This document shows positions 9,547 to 18,556 of a stretch of DNA of 64,000 nucleotides, piece after piece (positions within the stretch are counted from its first letter, which is position 1; each line of letters opens with the position of its first letter). The notes beneath the pieces are model-generated. The model made no database searches, was not told the origin of the DNA, and worked only from the letters and a program-made list of their open reading frames with translations. A program made the translations under genes and the position numbers. The stretch lies in assembly GCA_045544955.1 (NCBI GenBank), contig JAZPZY010000043.1:3187-67186 (forward strand), in the 5' to 3' direction. The stretch is from SIG701 sp045544955 (GTDB lineage Bacteria; Bacillota; Clostridia; Oscillospirales; CAG-272).

Positions 9547-10845
9547 ATGAAAAAGAGTATTTTGAAAGCGATGGCGGCGGCATTTGCCGCTGCCATCGTC
9601 TGCGGAAGTTTTTCCGGATGCGGTATTTTTCGCCCGTCGGACGGCGGGCAAAGCGGCGTGGGACGGGATACGGAGCCGTCCGTTCTTTCTTCGGAAAGCG
9701 GATCGACGCCGGCAGATTCAGCAGCATCTTCTGAAACCACAACGGCGGCATCTTCTTCCCCCGTGACTACTGCGGCACCGGTTACTACCCAGCCGCCGGT
9801 GACGGAAAAACGGGTCTCTATCCTCGCCGTGGGCGACAATCTTATCCACGAAGCCGTATTTACCGATGCGAAAAACCGGGCGGCGGACGGTGCCGCCTAT
9901 GATTTCGTGCCTATGTACGCTGACGTGGCGGAGACGATCGCCGGGGCGGATGTTGCCTTTATCAATCACGAATGTCCTATCGCCGGCAACGATAAGGGGA
10001 TTTCCGGCTATCCTACCTTTAATTCTCCCACGGAGGCCGGACAGGCTCTCTGTGACGTGGGCTTTGACGTGATCAATCTGGCCAACAACCACATCCTGGA
10101 CAAGCGTGCGGACGGTGCACGGGCCACGGTGGAGTACGTGCAGTCTCTGCCGGTGACGGTGATCGGTGCGTACCGGGATGAGGCGGATCGGGAGGATCTC
10201 CGTATCACGGAGGTAAACGGCGTGCGGATCGCCTGGCTCTCCTATTTCGACGCGACGATTCTCGGCTACAGCCCCAATACGACGGGGGTGGAGATCGCTT
10301 TTATGGGCGATGAAGCGAAGATCAGGGAAGAGATTCAGAACGCCGGGAAGAATGCCGATTTCGTCATTGTTTCTGCCCATTGGGGCAGGGAACAGTATGC
10401 CGTAACGGATGAGCAGAAGCGAATGGCCGCCCTTATGTCCGAGGCCGGTGCAGACGTGATCCTCGGCCACCATTCCCACATTATCCAGCCGGTGGAGTGG
10501 CATGAGAACACGGACGGCTCCCGTACGCTGATCGTGTATTCGCTGGGCAACTTCCTTTCCACCCAGTATTATTCCTACAATATGGTGGGCGGAATGTTCA
10601 CCTTTGACGTTGTGATGAAAAACGGCAAGTGCAGTATCGAAAATCCGATCCTCAATCCTACCGTAACGCAGTACAGCAAAAACCGGGACGGCCTGCAGAT
10701 CTATCTGCTTGAGGATTATACGGATGCACTCGCGGAAGCTCACGGCTGTACGGTGAAGCATTCTCCCGATTTCTCCCTCCAGTGGATTTACAAGCACGTA
10801 AGATCCATTATCTCCGAGGAATTTTTACCTGCTTATTTCGAGTGA
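9547..10845 (+). CDS. CapA family lipoprotein (poly-gamma-glutamate capsule protein-like)
   Basis: A 432-residue protein with a lipoprotein-type signal peptide (MKKSILKAMAA..., lipobox FSGC near residue 25), a Ser/Thr/Pro-rich spacer to about residue 88, then a CapA/PGA_cap metallophosphatase-like domain. The domain starts with LAVGDNLIHEAVF and contains INHECP, NLANNHILD and the VSAHWGRE and ILGHHSHIIQ metal-site motifs. The frame is open upstream to 9439, but the signal peptide fixes the start at 9547. It is probably a cell-surface enzyme acting on a polymer. PgsA/CapA homologues without the other capsule genes are common in Clostridia and their substrate is unknown. Confidence 0.82.
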   Translation: MKKSILKAMAAAFAAAIVCGSFSGCGIFRPSDGGQSGVGRDTEPSVLSSESGSTPADSAASSETTTAASSSPVTTAAPVTTQPPVTEKRVSILAVGDNLIHEAVFTDAKNRAADGAAYDFVPMYADVAETIAGADVAFINHECPIAGNDKGISGYPTFNSPTEAGQALCDVGFDVINLANNHILDKRADGARATVEYVQSLPVTVIGAYRDEADREDLRITEVNGVRIAWLSYFDATILGYSPNTTGVEIAFMGDEAKIREEIQNAGKNADFVIVSAHWGREQYAVTDEQKRMAALMSEAGADVILGHHSHIIQPVEWHENTDGSRTLIVYSLGNFLSTQYYSYNMVGGMFTFDVVMKNGKCSIENPILNPTVTQYSKNRDGLQIYLLEDYTDALAEAHGCTVKHSPDFSLQWIYKHVRSIISEEFLPAYFE

Positions 10846-10852
10846 TAACGTT

Positions 10853-11752
10853 ATGATTTTTTTGAAAATGAAACGAACCGTAAAAAGCCTTGCGATGCTG
10901 TTCCTTTTGGCTGCGGTGCTGCTGGCCTTTGCCTCCTGTAAAGAGGCAAAGCCTGTGATGCTGGATCTGACGGCGGATGCCGGCGGCGTGGGACGGGATC
11001 CCCACGCAGCACAGAACGATACTGCCGAGCCGCCTGCAGTAACTGCTGCTGCCGTTTCTACAGGAACTGAAACGCCGCCTGCCGCGACCACTGCAGTAAC
11101 CACTGCCGCGACCACGCTTCCGCCCCGGCCGGACGTGCCGGACGACGGCGTATTCACCATCTGCCTTGACGCCGGACACGGATTTGGCGATGGGGGGACG
11201 GATTCCGAATATCTGGGCGATCTTACGGAAAAGGATATAACCCTGGCCGTCGTGGAGCTTTTGAAGCCGAAACTGGAAGCACTCGGTTATAACGTGATCC
11301 TGACCCACGACGGAAAGACGTTCCCAAAATCCGCAGCGGATGACGGAAACAATCTTTTCCGTCCTCAAGAGCGAATTTCCTACGTGTACGGACTGGATAT
11401 AGAATTTTTCCTCTCCATTCACTGCGACAGCTACGCAGCAGATTCTTCCGTGAAGGGAACCCGACTGTATTACAGTGCGGGAACCGATCATACGAGAGAA
11501 TCGGGTAAGGTTGCTACTGCCATGATGAACGGCATTAACGGAGCGCTGCCCGATTCCAAAAAATCCATCATTCGGGAAATGACGTACGATTCGGCGTACT
11601 ACGTGATCCGCACCTGCCACGTTCCGTCCGTGCTTATTGAGATCGGCTTTGTCTCCAATAAGACCGATGCGTCCAATATGCTCAGCGAGACCTGGCGGGA
11701 TACGTTTGCACAGGGAATTGCCGACGGACTACATAAATATTTTGCACAATAG
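10853..11752 (+). CDS. N-acetylmuramoyl-L-alanine amidase, lipoprotein
   Basis: A 299-residue Amidase_3 enzyme that cleaves the lactyl-peptide bond of peptidoglycan outside the cell. A hydrophobic signal ends in a FASC lipobox near residue 27, then comes a Thr/Ala-rich linker to about 98. The catalytic domain follows: LDAGHG near 105, an SIHCDSYA segment near 189, and VLIEIGFVSN near 262 with the catalytic Glu. An ATG five codons downstream (10868) could also be the start. It lies seven bases after the CapA-like gene with a similar domain layout, suggesting a surface-polymer module. Confidence 0.88.
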   Translation: MIFLKMKRTVKSLAMLFLLAAVLLAFASCKEAKPVMLDLTADAGGVGRDPHAAQNDTAEPPAVTAAAVSTGTETPPAATTAVTTAATTLPPRPDVPDDGVFTICLDAGHGFGDGGTDSEYLGDLTEKDITLAVVELLKPKLEALGYNVILTHDGKTFPKSAADDGNNLFRPQERISYVYGLDIEFFLSIHCDSYAADSSVKGTRLYYSAGTDHTRESGKVATAMMNGINGALPDSKKSIIREMTYDSAYYVIRTCHVPSVLIEIGFVSNKTDASNMLSETWRDTFAQGIADGLHKYFAQ

Positions 11753-11798
11753 TCTATAATCTTTCGGAAAAGTGCCGCCGTTTTATGTAAAACAAATA

Positions 11799-11827
11799 TT
11801 GATTTTTTTCATGATTTGTTTTATAAT
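11799..11827 (+). promoter_or_regulatory. Sigma-A-type promoter of the AEC transporter gene
   Basis: TTGATT at 11799-11804 and TATAAT at 11822-11827 with a 17-base spacer. The predicted start of transcription is near 11834. This excludes the in-frame upstream codon at 11816 as translation start and supports the ATG at 11867. Confidence 0.75.
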
Positions 11828-11866
11828 AGTGTATACCAAATCTGCACTTATGAATGGACTGACCGA

Positions 11867-12835
11867 ATGAACGACTTTTTCTCCAATTTCCTTTACAGCC
11901 TGAACGTTATTTTGCCGATCCTTCTGCTTCTGCTGGTGGGTATGGGTTTAAAGAAAACCGGGCTTCTCACTGATTCTTTTACGGACGTGGCGGACAAGCT
12001 GGTGTTCCGGGTCGGTCTTTCCTCTATGCTGTTTCTGGACGTGGCTACCGCGTCGCTGGCAGAACTTCCGGATGCTTCTCTGATTCTGTTTGCCGTGGCT
12101 TCCGTAACGGCGTCGTTTGTTGCCGTGTCCTTTATCACCATGGCGATCACAAAGGATAACGGCAAACGGGGGGCTATGACGCAGGGTATCTGCCGGTCCA
12201 ACTTCGTCATCCTGGGTGTTCCGCTCCTCAGCGGTATGTTCGGTGAGGAAGGGGCGGCTTCTGTGGCACTTCTCGTTCCCATCGTTATCCTCATGTTCAA
12301 CAGCTATTCCGTGATCGTTTTGTCCGTGTTTGCTCCACGTGAAAAGAAACTGACCGTGGGACAGACGCTTCTCCGTATCGGAAAAAGCATTGTCAAAAAT
12401 CCGCTGATCATCGGCGTGGTGCTGGGTATTCCGTTTATGCTTGCCGATTGGGAACTGCCGCTCAGCGTAACGAAAACGGTGGGGTATCTTGGCGATCTTG
12501 CAACGCCGCTTGCTCTCATCAGTCTGGGAGCCACGTTCTCCATGAAAAGTTTCCGTGGACGGATTTGGTATGCCCTTGGTTCCGCTGCCGGAAAAACGGT
12601 GCTTCTGCCGCTTGTGATGTGTACGGCGGCGGCACTGGTTGGTATGCGTGGAGCACCGCTTGGAACGGTTCTCGTTATGTTCGGTGCACCTACCGCCGTA
12701 TCCAGTTACATCATGGCAAAGAACATGGGCAGCGACCATGAACTGGCCGGACAGATTCTGTTTTTAACGACCGCCATGTGCGTGTTCACCATTTTCCTTG
12801 GCATCTTTATTCTAAGATCGCTCGGACTTATCTAA
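11867..12835 (+). CDS. AEC family (auxin efflux carrier-like) transporter
   Basis: A 322-residue inner-membrane protein with about ten hydrophobic segments, beginning LNVILPILLLLLVGMGLKK near residues 10-28. The AEC family (Mem_trans, BART superfamily) exports or exchanges small organic acids or amino acids. The mid-protein Asn/Pro-rich segments (KNPLIIGVVLGIPF near 180; GAPTAVSSYIMAKNMG near 270) are typical. The substrate cannot be predicted. No convincing Shine-Dalgarno site precedes the ATG, although the promoter position forces a start here. A 30-codon ORF and a terminator follow. Confidence 0.85.
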   Translation: MNDFFSNFLYSLNVILPILLLLLVGMGLKKTGLLTDSFTDVADKLVFRVGLSSMLFLDVATASLAELPDASLILFAVASVTASFVAVSFITMAITKDNGKRGAMTQGICRSNFVILGVPLLSGMFGEEGAASVALLVPIVILMFNSYSVIVLSVFAPREKKLTVGQTLLRIGKSIVKNPLIIGVVLGIPFMLADWELPLSVTKTVGYLGDLATPLALISLGATFSMKSFRGRIWYALGSAAGKTVLLPLVMCTAAALVGMRGAPLGTVLVMFGAPTAVSSYIMAKNMGSDHELAGQILFLTTAMCVFTIFLGIFILRSLGLI

Positions 12836-12877
12836 GCGGTCGCATCTTACCGTCAATACGCTGAAAGGAGCAGAGAT

Positions 12878-12970
12878 ATGCTGAGTATGTACGCCGTTTC
12901 GTCTATGAAGAATATGGGACTTACGGGCGAAGTGTATACTTTTGACGCGATCTCTGCTTTTATACCTTGA
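12878..12970 (+). CDS. 30-residue small ORF, function unknown
   Basis: An ATG preceded by a strong AAAGGAG site at ideal distance opens a 30-codon frame ending in TGA at 12968-12970. The peptide has four methionines and starts MLSMYAVSSMKNMG. It sits 42 bases after the AEC transporter stop and just before a strong terminator, so it would be the last cistron of that operon. I do not recognise it. It could be a small protein linked to the transporter, or a chance frame. Confidence 0.4.
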   Translation: MLSMYAVSSMKNMGLTGEVYTFDAISAFIP

Positions 12971-12976
12971 TTTTTT

Positions 12977-13015
12977 CGGGAGAATGCTATGCTGTCATTC
13001 TCCCGCTTTTCTTTT
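12977..13015 (+). terminator. Rho-independent terminator
   Basis: CGGGAGAATG (12977-12986) pairs perfectly with CATTCTCCCG (12996-13005) around a nine-base loop, followed by CTTTTCTTTT. It ends the AEC transporter / small-ORF unit. Confidence 0.9.
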
Positions 13016-13082
13016 GCAACACACGGATCGGGAGCGGTCCGCAATATATATTACATAAATACTATCATGTGAGGGATTTGTC

Positions 13083-14216
13083 ATGAAGGAATTATTGTAC
13101 GGAGAACTTGCTGTAATCGGAATGCGTGGCTGTGAAGGCTTTGTGGAACAGGTGGATCGGTATCTTAGAGAGTGGCGCGGCCACGACGGAGAAACCTTTC
13201 TGATCAATGCAGAATGTCCCCGCTTCGGCTCCGGTGAAGCAAAAGCACTGATTCACCAGTCCATGCGCGGCCGGGACGTGTATATCTTTACCGATTGCTT
13301 CAACTACGGCGTTACCTATAAGATGCACGATTTCGAGGTCCCCATGAGTCCGGACGATCATTTTCAGGATCTGAAGCGTGTGATCGCCGCTATCGAAGGC
13401 AAAGCACGCCGGATTTCTGTGATCATGCCTATGCTGTACGAGGGACGTCAGCATAAGAGAAGCTCCCGTGAGTCTCTGGACTGTGCCCTGGCACTGCAGG
13501 AACTGGTGAACATGGGTGTTACCAACATCATCACCTTTGATGCACACGATCCCCGCGTGCAGAACGCCATTCCGCTGCACGGCTTTGATAACGTGCATCC
13601 CACCTATCAGATGCTGAAAGCTCTGGTTCGTGCCTATCCCGACATCTCCCTCTCCCACGATCAGCTGACGATCATTTCTCCCGATGAGGGTGCTATGTCC
13701 CGCTGCATGTACTATTCTTCCGTCTTGGGCGTGGATATTGGTATGTTCTACAAACGCCGCAACTACGCCGTCATCGTGAACGGCAAGAATCCTATCGTTG
13801 CCCACGAGTATCTGGGTAAGGATATCAAGGACAAAGACGTGATCGTCGTAGACGATATGATCTCCTCCGGTGAATCCATTCTGGATGTATCCGCCCAGCT
13901 GAAGGCAAAGGGGGCACGGAGAATCTTTTTGTTCGTCACCTTCGGCCTGTTCTGCAACGGCATGAAGATCTTCGACGAGGCCTACGAAAAGGGACTCATT
14001 GACAAGGTGTTCACCACCAACCTGGTGTACCAGCCCATGGAACTCCGTGAGCGTGCCTGGTATCAGGAGGTCAATATGTGCAAGTACGTTTCCTATATCA
14101 TCGATACGCTGAATCACGACGAGTCTATCAGCACGCTTTTGGATCCCGTGCAGAGAATCCATACGCTGCTGGATATGCAGGCAAAGAGACTGGCTGAAAG
14201 CAAAGCTGAGGTTTAA
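13083..14216 (+). CDS. prs: Ribose-phosphate pyrophosphokinase
   Basis: A 377-residue PRPP synthase of the longer clostridial type, making PRPP from ribose 5-phosphate and ATP. Two phosphoribosyltransferase-like folds are recognisable. The N-terminal half has YEGRQHKRSSRES (near 120) and TFDAHDPRVQNA (near 153). The C-terminal half holds the PRPP-binding loop VVDDMISSGES (near 255), where classical enzymes have VDDIIDTAGT. The N terminus is divergent and about 50 residues longer than in B. subtilis Prs. argS begins six bases after its stop. Confidence 0.82.
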   Translation: MKELLYGELAVIGMRGCEGFVEQVDRYLREWRGHDGETFLINAECPRFGSGEAKALIHQSMRGRDVYIFTDCFNYGVTYKMHDFEVPMSPDDHFQDLKRVIAAIEGKARRISVIMPMLYEGRQHKRSSRESLDCALALQELVNMGVTNIITFDAHDPRVQNAIPLHGFDNVHPTYQMLKALVRAYPDISLSHDQLTIISPDEGAMSRCMYYSSVLGVDIGMFYKRRNYAVIVNGKNPIVAHEYLGKDIKDKDVIVVDDMISSGESILDVSAQLKAKGARRIFLFVTFGLFCNGMKIFDEAYEKGLIDKVFTTNLVYQPMELRERAWYQEVNMCKYVSYIIDTLNHDESISTLLDPVQRIHTLLDMQAKRLAESKAEV

Positions 14217-14222
14217 TATAGT

Positions 14223-15935
14223 ATGATTCAATTCAAAAGAACAATTTCCGCCCGGATTCTGGACGCCATGAACGCCCTGTGGCCGGAAAATACGCTTACC
14301 GCGGCAGACGTTGCCAATATGCTGGAGTATCCTCCGGACGATACCATGGGAGACGTGGCACTGCCTTGCTTTAAGTTGAGCAAATCTCTCCGCAGTGCAC
14401 CGCCGAAAATCGCCGCCGCTCTTGCTGAGAAGATCGGTGCCTGCGAAATAGCGGACGTAAGCGTGGCCGGCGGATATCTTAATTTCAAAATTCTCCCGGC
14501 TTATCTTGCAAAATCGGTGCTCACTTCCGTGGAGGAGAAGGGAAACGATTACGGCAAGAACGATCTGGGGGCAGGGAAGACGGTCGTTCTGGACTATTCC
14601 TCTCCCAATACCTCCAAGCCCTTTCACATCGGGCATCTGGGCACTACGGTCATCGGACACGCGCTGAAGCTGCTGCACGAGTTCTGCGGCTATACCTGTA
14701 TCGGTATCAATCACCTGGGCGACTGGGGTACGCAGAACGGCAAGCAGATCGTGGCATACCGGAAATGGGGCGATAAGGCCACCGTGGAGGAAAAGGGATG
14801 CGACGGCCTGGTTGAACTGTACGTGAAATTCCACGAGGAGGCAGAGAAAGATCCGTCTTTGAACGACGAGGCGAGAGCCGAGTTCAAGAGACTGGAAGAG
14901 CATGTGCCCGAAAATATCGAGCTGTGGAAGTGGTTCCTTGAGATCAGCTTGAAAGAGTACAACGTGACCTACAAGCAGCTTGGCATCACTTTTGATCACT
15001 ACATGGGCGAGAGCTTCTTCTCCGACAAAATGGACGCACAGATCCAGATCATGCGTGACAAGAACCTTCTGAAACTGGACGACGGTGCCTCTATCGTGGA
15101 TCTGTCTGAGTACAATATGCCGCCCTGCCTCATTCTGAAGCGTGACGGTGCCTCTCTGTATCCGTCCCGGGATATTGCCGCCGCCGTGTACAGAAAAGAC
15201 AACTTCCATTTTGATAAATGTATCTACGTTACCTCTGCCGGACAGAGTTTGCACTTTGCCCAGTGGTTCAAGGTCATGGAGCTGATGGGCTACGATTGGG
15301 TAGATCAACTGGTGCACGTTCCCTACGGTACGGTCAGCATCGGCGGCGAAAAACTGGCAACCCGTACGGGCAACGTGGTTCTGCTGAAGGATCTGTTCCG
15401 GCAGTCCATTGAAAAAGTGTACGAGATCATGAACGAGAAGAACCCCGACCTGCCGAACCGGGACGAAGTGGCCGAGGCCGTGGGCGTGGGTGCTATTGTA
15501 TTCCACTATCTCTACAACAGCCGTATCAAGGATATTAACTTCATTCTGGAAAATGCCCTCAGCTTTGAGGGAAGCACCGGTCCGTACGCCCAGTATACCT
15601 ACGCACGTACGTGCAGTATTCTGGAGAAGGCCGGCGATCTTGACCTTACCGGAGACGCGGTTCTGACAAAGCCGGAGGAAGCCGCACTTCTGCTCACCCT
15701 GTCCAAGTTCCCTGAGAAGGTGCTGGACGCCGTGGAGCAGTACGAACCCTCTATCATCACCCGCTACGTGATCGACGTTTGTACGGCCTTCAATCGCTTC
15801 TACCAGGCGTGCCCGGTGGTCACCGCCGAGGATTTGGCTGTGCGCGCCGCCCGTGTTCGCCTTACCCGTGCCGCAGGACAGGTGATCCGCAACGCACTCC
15901 GCCTGATCTGCATTAAAACCCCGGAAAAAATTTAA
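14223..15935 (+). CDS. argS: Arginine--tRNA ligase
   Basis: A 570-residue class I aminoacyl-tRNA synthetase. The HIGH motif appears as FHIGHLG near 135-141, and the KMSKS region as GEKLATRTGN near 378, a common variant in this enzyme. The N-terminal Arg-tRNA-synthetase additional domain (about 1-95) and the C-terminal DALR anticodon-binding domain (about 450-570) are present. It follows prs closely and is probably co-transcribed. Confidence 0.95.
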   Translation: MIQFKRTISARILDAMNALWPENTLTAADVANMLEYPPDDTMGDVALPCFKLSKSLRSAPPKIAAALAEKIGACEIADVSVAGGYLNFKILPAYLAKSVLTSVEEKGNDYGKNDLGAGKTVVLDYSSPNTSKPFHIGHLGTTVIGHALKLLHEFCGYTCIGINHLGDWGTQNGKQIVAYRKWGDKATVEEKGCDGLVELYVKFHEEAEKDPSLNDEARAEFKRLEEHVPENIELWKWFLEISLKEYNVTYKQLGITFDHYMGESFFSDKMDAQIQIMRDKNLLKLDDGASIVDLSEYNMPPCLILKRDGASLYPSRDIAAAVYRKDNFHFDKCIYVTSAGQSLHFAQWFKVMELMGYDWVDQLVHVPYGTVSIGGEKLATRTGNVVLLKDLFRQSIEKVYEIMNEKNPDLPNRDEVAEAVGVGAIVFHYLYNSRIKDINFILENALSFEGSTGPYAQYTYARTCSILEKAGDLDLTGDAVLTKPEEAALLLTLSKFPEKVLDAVEQYEPSIITRYVIDVCTAFNRFYQACPVVTAEDLAVRAARVRLTRAAGQVIRNALRLICIKTPEKI

Positions 15936-16008
15936 TTTTTGGATAGCCCCGCCGCAAAAGCCGGGGAGAAAGGATATACCGTTTTTCAGAAACGGACAGG
16001 TGTTAAAG

Positions 16009-16740
16009 ATGTCTGGACATAGTAAATGGAACAATATCAAGAATAAAAAAGCAAAAACCGACGCACAGAAGGGTAAACTCTTTACCAAGATCGGTAAGGA
16101 GATTGCCATCGCCGTGCGTGAGGGCGGCCCCGATCCGTCCGGCAACAGCAAGCTGCGTGAGATCGTAGCGAAAGCAAAGGCAAACAACGTGCCCAACGAT
16201 AATATCGAACGTGCCATCAAAAAGGCAAGCAGTGCCGACGCCGTGGAATACGAGGAGATCGTATACGAGGGCTACGGCCCGTCCGGTGTTGCCGTAATCG
16301 TGGAGGCCGCTACCGACAGCCGCAACCGTACCGCGTCCGACGTGCGTCACTATTTCGACAAGTACGGCGGAAACCTGGGTCAGAGCGGATGCGTGTCCTT
16401 TATGTTTGAGGATAAGGGCGTGATCGTTATCCTCCGGGAAGACGGCGTGGATGAGGATGCCCTCATGGAGACGGCACTGGAAGCCGGTGCCGCTGACTTT
16501 ACCGCTGACGAGGATGCGTTCGAGATCCTCACCGAGGTGAGCGATCTGTATGCTGTCCGTGATGCCCTGGCGGAGGCCGGCTATACCATCGAATCTGCCG
16601 AAAAGGACAAGATTCCCAACACCTACGTTACGCTGACCAGCGAGGACGACATCAAGAATATGAACCTGCTGATCGAGCATCTGGAGGATTCCGACGACAT
16701 CAGCGAGATCTACCACAACTGGGAAAACTGCGAAGAATAA
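16009..16740 (+). CDS. yebC: YebC/PmpR family regulatory protein
   Basis: A 243-residue YebC/PmpR protein beginning with the family signature MSGHSKWNNIKNKKAK. The family was named as transcriptional regulators; members are also linked to translation of proline-rich stretches. The frame is open three codons further up (16000), but the conserved N terminus fixes the ATG at 16009. The leader contains a short CCCCG...CGGGG hairpin (15946-15966) without a T-run. The gene ends in front of a bidirectional terminator shared with the cotJC remnant. Confidence 0.94.
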   Translation: MSGHSKWNNIKNKKAKTDAQKGKLFTKIGKEIAIAVREGGPDPSGNSKLREIVAKAKANNVPNDNIERAIKKASSADAVEYEEIVYEGYGPSGVAVIVEAATDSRNRTASDVRHYFDKYGGNLGQSGCVSFMFEDKGVIVILREDGVDEDALMETALEAGAADFTADEDAFEILTEVSDLYAVRDALAEAGYTIESAEKDKIPNTYVTLTSEDDIKNMNLLIEHLEDSDDISEIYHNWENCEE

Positions 16741-16743
16741 TAA

Positions 16744-16784
16744 GAAGCCCCCGGATGCCATGCGGCATCCGGGGCTTCACTTTC
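16744..16784. terminator. Bidirectional terminator between yebC and the cotJC remnant
   Basis: A 15-bp GC-rich stem with a four-base ATGC loop (GAAGCCCC... to ...GGGGCTTC, 16744-16778) followed by a T-rich tail on + and an AT-rich flank on the minus strand. Confidence 0.85.
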
Positions 16785-16999
16785 TTATTTTCCGGGCTTG
16801 TAAGCGGGGTTGAACGCGTAGAAGTTTTTGGAGTCCATGCTGTCCTTGGCAATGCGGAGTGCATCACCGAAGCGCTGGTAGTGCACCACTTCCCGCTCAC
16901 GGAGGAACTTCAAGGGCTCCCGCACGTCGGGATCGTCGATGAGGCGGAGAAGATTGTCGTAGGTCACGCGTGCCTTTTGCTCTGCTGCGTCTTTGCAAA
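16785..16999 (-). pseudogene. cotJC: 3' fragment of cotJC (spore coat manganese catalase-like protein)
   Basis: The last about 68 codons of a CotJC/manganese-catalase gene. The reading is AAEQKARVTYDNLLRLIDD, then FLREREVVHYQRFGDALR and KNFYAFNPAYKPGK before the stop. This matches the helix with the Glu and His metal ligands (ERE..H) and the C-terminal tail of CotJC. Homology stops near 16,990-17,000, where the frame runs into the 3' end of the serine recombinase gene. A GTG at 16965-16967 has no Shine-Dalgarno site and lies inside conserved sequence, so it is not a real start. The 5' two thirds of the gene are not in the window. See the findings for the intervening-element interpretation. 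Confidence 0.85.
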
Positions 17000-17005
17000 T
17001 GCGGA

Positions 17006-18556
17006 CTAAAACGTCCAGAAGATCTGTAAAGGAACGTTTCGCGTGCCCGGCATCCGCTTGCCTACGGTGATGCGGTCCACGAGCGTATCTACCACGGCAC
17101 GGGTGAGATGGGGCGAATCCACGTAGTCCGCAATTCGATCTTCGGAGGATTTTTCCTCGGAAAACGCCGACGCTTCGGACAGTTCCTTTTCGGCTGTATT
17201 TATCCGTGTCTGCAGAACTTCTTTTTCCTCGGAAAACGCTTTTGAAAAATGGATGAATTCTTCCTCGTTGAGTATTCCTTTGACCTTATCTGCATATAGG
17301 GCACGCAGGGTTTCCTCCTTTTCGTGAATCTGTTTTTTCAGAGCCGAGAGTTCATTTTTCCACTGCCGCTTTTCGTTTTCCCTATCCTTTGTGGGTAAAA
17401 GGGCAGAGATAAGTTTTTCCCGGGATAGATACTGGGCGTTCCATTCCCGGATGCTCCGGAGAGTCGCTTCTTCCAGCCGCTTTTCCGATACGAATGCACC
17501 CGTGCAGGCATCCTTTGCCACATACCGTGTGGGACAGGAGAGGTATCTTTTGCCGTGGCTTTGGGAAGAACGCAGTGCGTATCCGCAGTGGGCACAGTAA
17601 GCCTTCCCGGCAAAGAGTCCCACGGTACCCGTGCCAAAGGGCTTTGCGTTTTCGGCGAGCCGTGCCTGCACCTGCTCCCACAGAGCCCGATCGATGATCG
17701 GTTCATGGGTGCCCGCCACCACGTACCAGCTGTCACGGGGACGTGGTCGGTTTTCCTTCGTTTTGTAGGAGACGCTGCCGTATTTCCCCTGTACCATGTG
17801 ACCGAGATACATTTCGTTTTTCAAGATGGCGGCGACGGCACTGTATTTCCACAGGGCGGCGGCCGGCGTGTTGGGCTGTTTGTAGTGAAGCCCCTGCTGC
17901 CGTTTATATTCCGTTGGGTTGGGAATGCCTCTTTCATTCAGCCGGCGGGCGATGGCCGTCTTTCCGTATCCGTCAGCGAACAGATGAAAGATCTCCCGCA
18001 CTACGGCGGCGGCTGGCGGATCGATAAGCAGGTGTCCCTTTTTTTCGGGATCCTTTTTGTAGCCGTACAGGGCAAAAGAGCCGATATGGAGTCCGTTCTG
18101 CCGGCGGCTTGTCAACACACTGCGGATGTTTTCTGACATATCCTCCAGATACCATTCGTTCACCAGCCCGTTGATCTGACGGGATTTTTTGTTTCCTCGG
18201 TTGTCCGTGTCCGCATTATCCACGATGCTGACAAAGCGGATGCCCCAAAGAGGGAACAGCCCGTGTATGTACTTTTCCACCAGTTCCATCTCTCTTGTAA
18301 AGCGGGACTGAGTTTTGCACAGGATAATATCAAAGCACCGCATTTCCGCATCGGCAAGGAGACGGTTGAAGGCCGGCCGCTTCCGGTCTGCCCCGGCGTA
18401 ATCGTCATCGCTGTAAATGCCGTAGATCTCCCATCCCCGGTCCATGGCGTACCGGATCAGCATGGATTTTTGATTTTGTATACTGCCTGAATCTTCCGTC
18501 TTTAGCGATTTGTTTTTGTCTTCCTCGGACAGGCGGCAGTAGATGGCGGCTTTCAT
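17006..18556 (-). CDS. Large serine recombinase
   Basis: A 516-residue site-specific recombinase. The N-terminal resolvase domain (about 1-150) starts YCRLSEED with the catalytic Ser at residue 10 and Arg at 8. A recombinase domain (about 165-290), a zinc ribbon (CAHC near 328 with a second Cys pair about 30 residues on) and a long charged coiled coil (about 395-475) follow. All parts needed for integration/excision look intact. The ATG overlaps the stop of a 51-codon ORF (ATGA). The gene ends directly on the truncated cotJC, marking an element junction. Relatives include SpoIVCA-type recombinases of sporulation intervening elements and integrases of phages and conjugative elements. Confidence 0.93.
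   Translation of the reverse strand: MKAAIYCRLSEEDKNKSLKTEDSGSIQNQKSMLIRYAMDRGWEIYGIYSDDDYAGADRKRPAFNRLLADAEMRCFDIILCKTQSRFTREMELVEKYIHGLFPLWGIRFVSIVDNADTDNRGNKKSRQINGLVNEWYLEDMSENIRSVLTSRRQNGLHIGSFALYGYKKDPEKKGHLLIDPPAAAVVREIFHLFADGYGKTAIARRLNERGIPNPTEYKRQQGLHYKQPNTPAAALWKYSAVAAILKNEMYLGHMVQGKYGSVSYKTKENRPRPRDSWYVVAGTHEPIIDRALWEQVQARLAENAKPFGTGTVGLFAGKAYCAHCGYALRSSQSHGKRYLSCPTRYVAKDACTGAFVSEKRLEEATLRSIREWNAQYLSREKLISALLPTKDRENEKRQWKNELSALKKQIHEKEETLRALYADKVKGILNEEEFIHFSKAFSEEKEVLQTRINTAEKELSEASAFSEEKSSEDRIADYVDSPHLTRAVVDTLVDRITVGKRMPGTRNVPLQIFWTF

Noticed and set aside
11816..11866. Upstream start of the AEC transporter
   Set aside because: It would lie upstream of the -10 box of the gene's own promoter.
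13020..13082. Promoter for prs in the short gap after the terminator
   Set aside because: AT-rich sequence such as TACTAT is present, but no -35 at a proper distance is convincing.
13092..16220. Very long open frame on the minus strand opposite prs, argS and yebC (over 1000 codons)
   Set aside because: It is antisense to three clear conserved genes, its translation is low-complexity His/Leu/Arg-rich, and no family resemblance or ribosome site is seen. It follows from the codon bias of the + strand genes.
16785..16967. Independent 60-residue gene starting at GTG 16967
   Set aside because: The codons upstream of the GTG (AAEQKAR) still match CotJC, and there is no Shine-Dalgarno site, so it is the tail of a broken gene.
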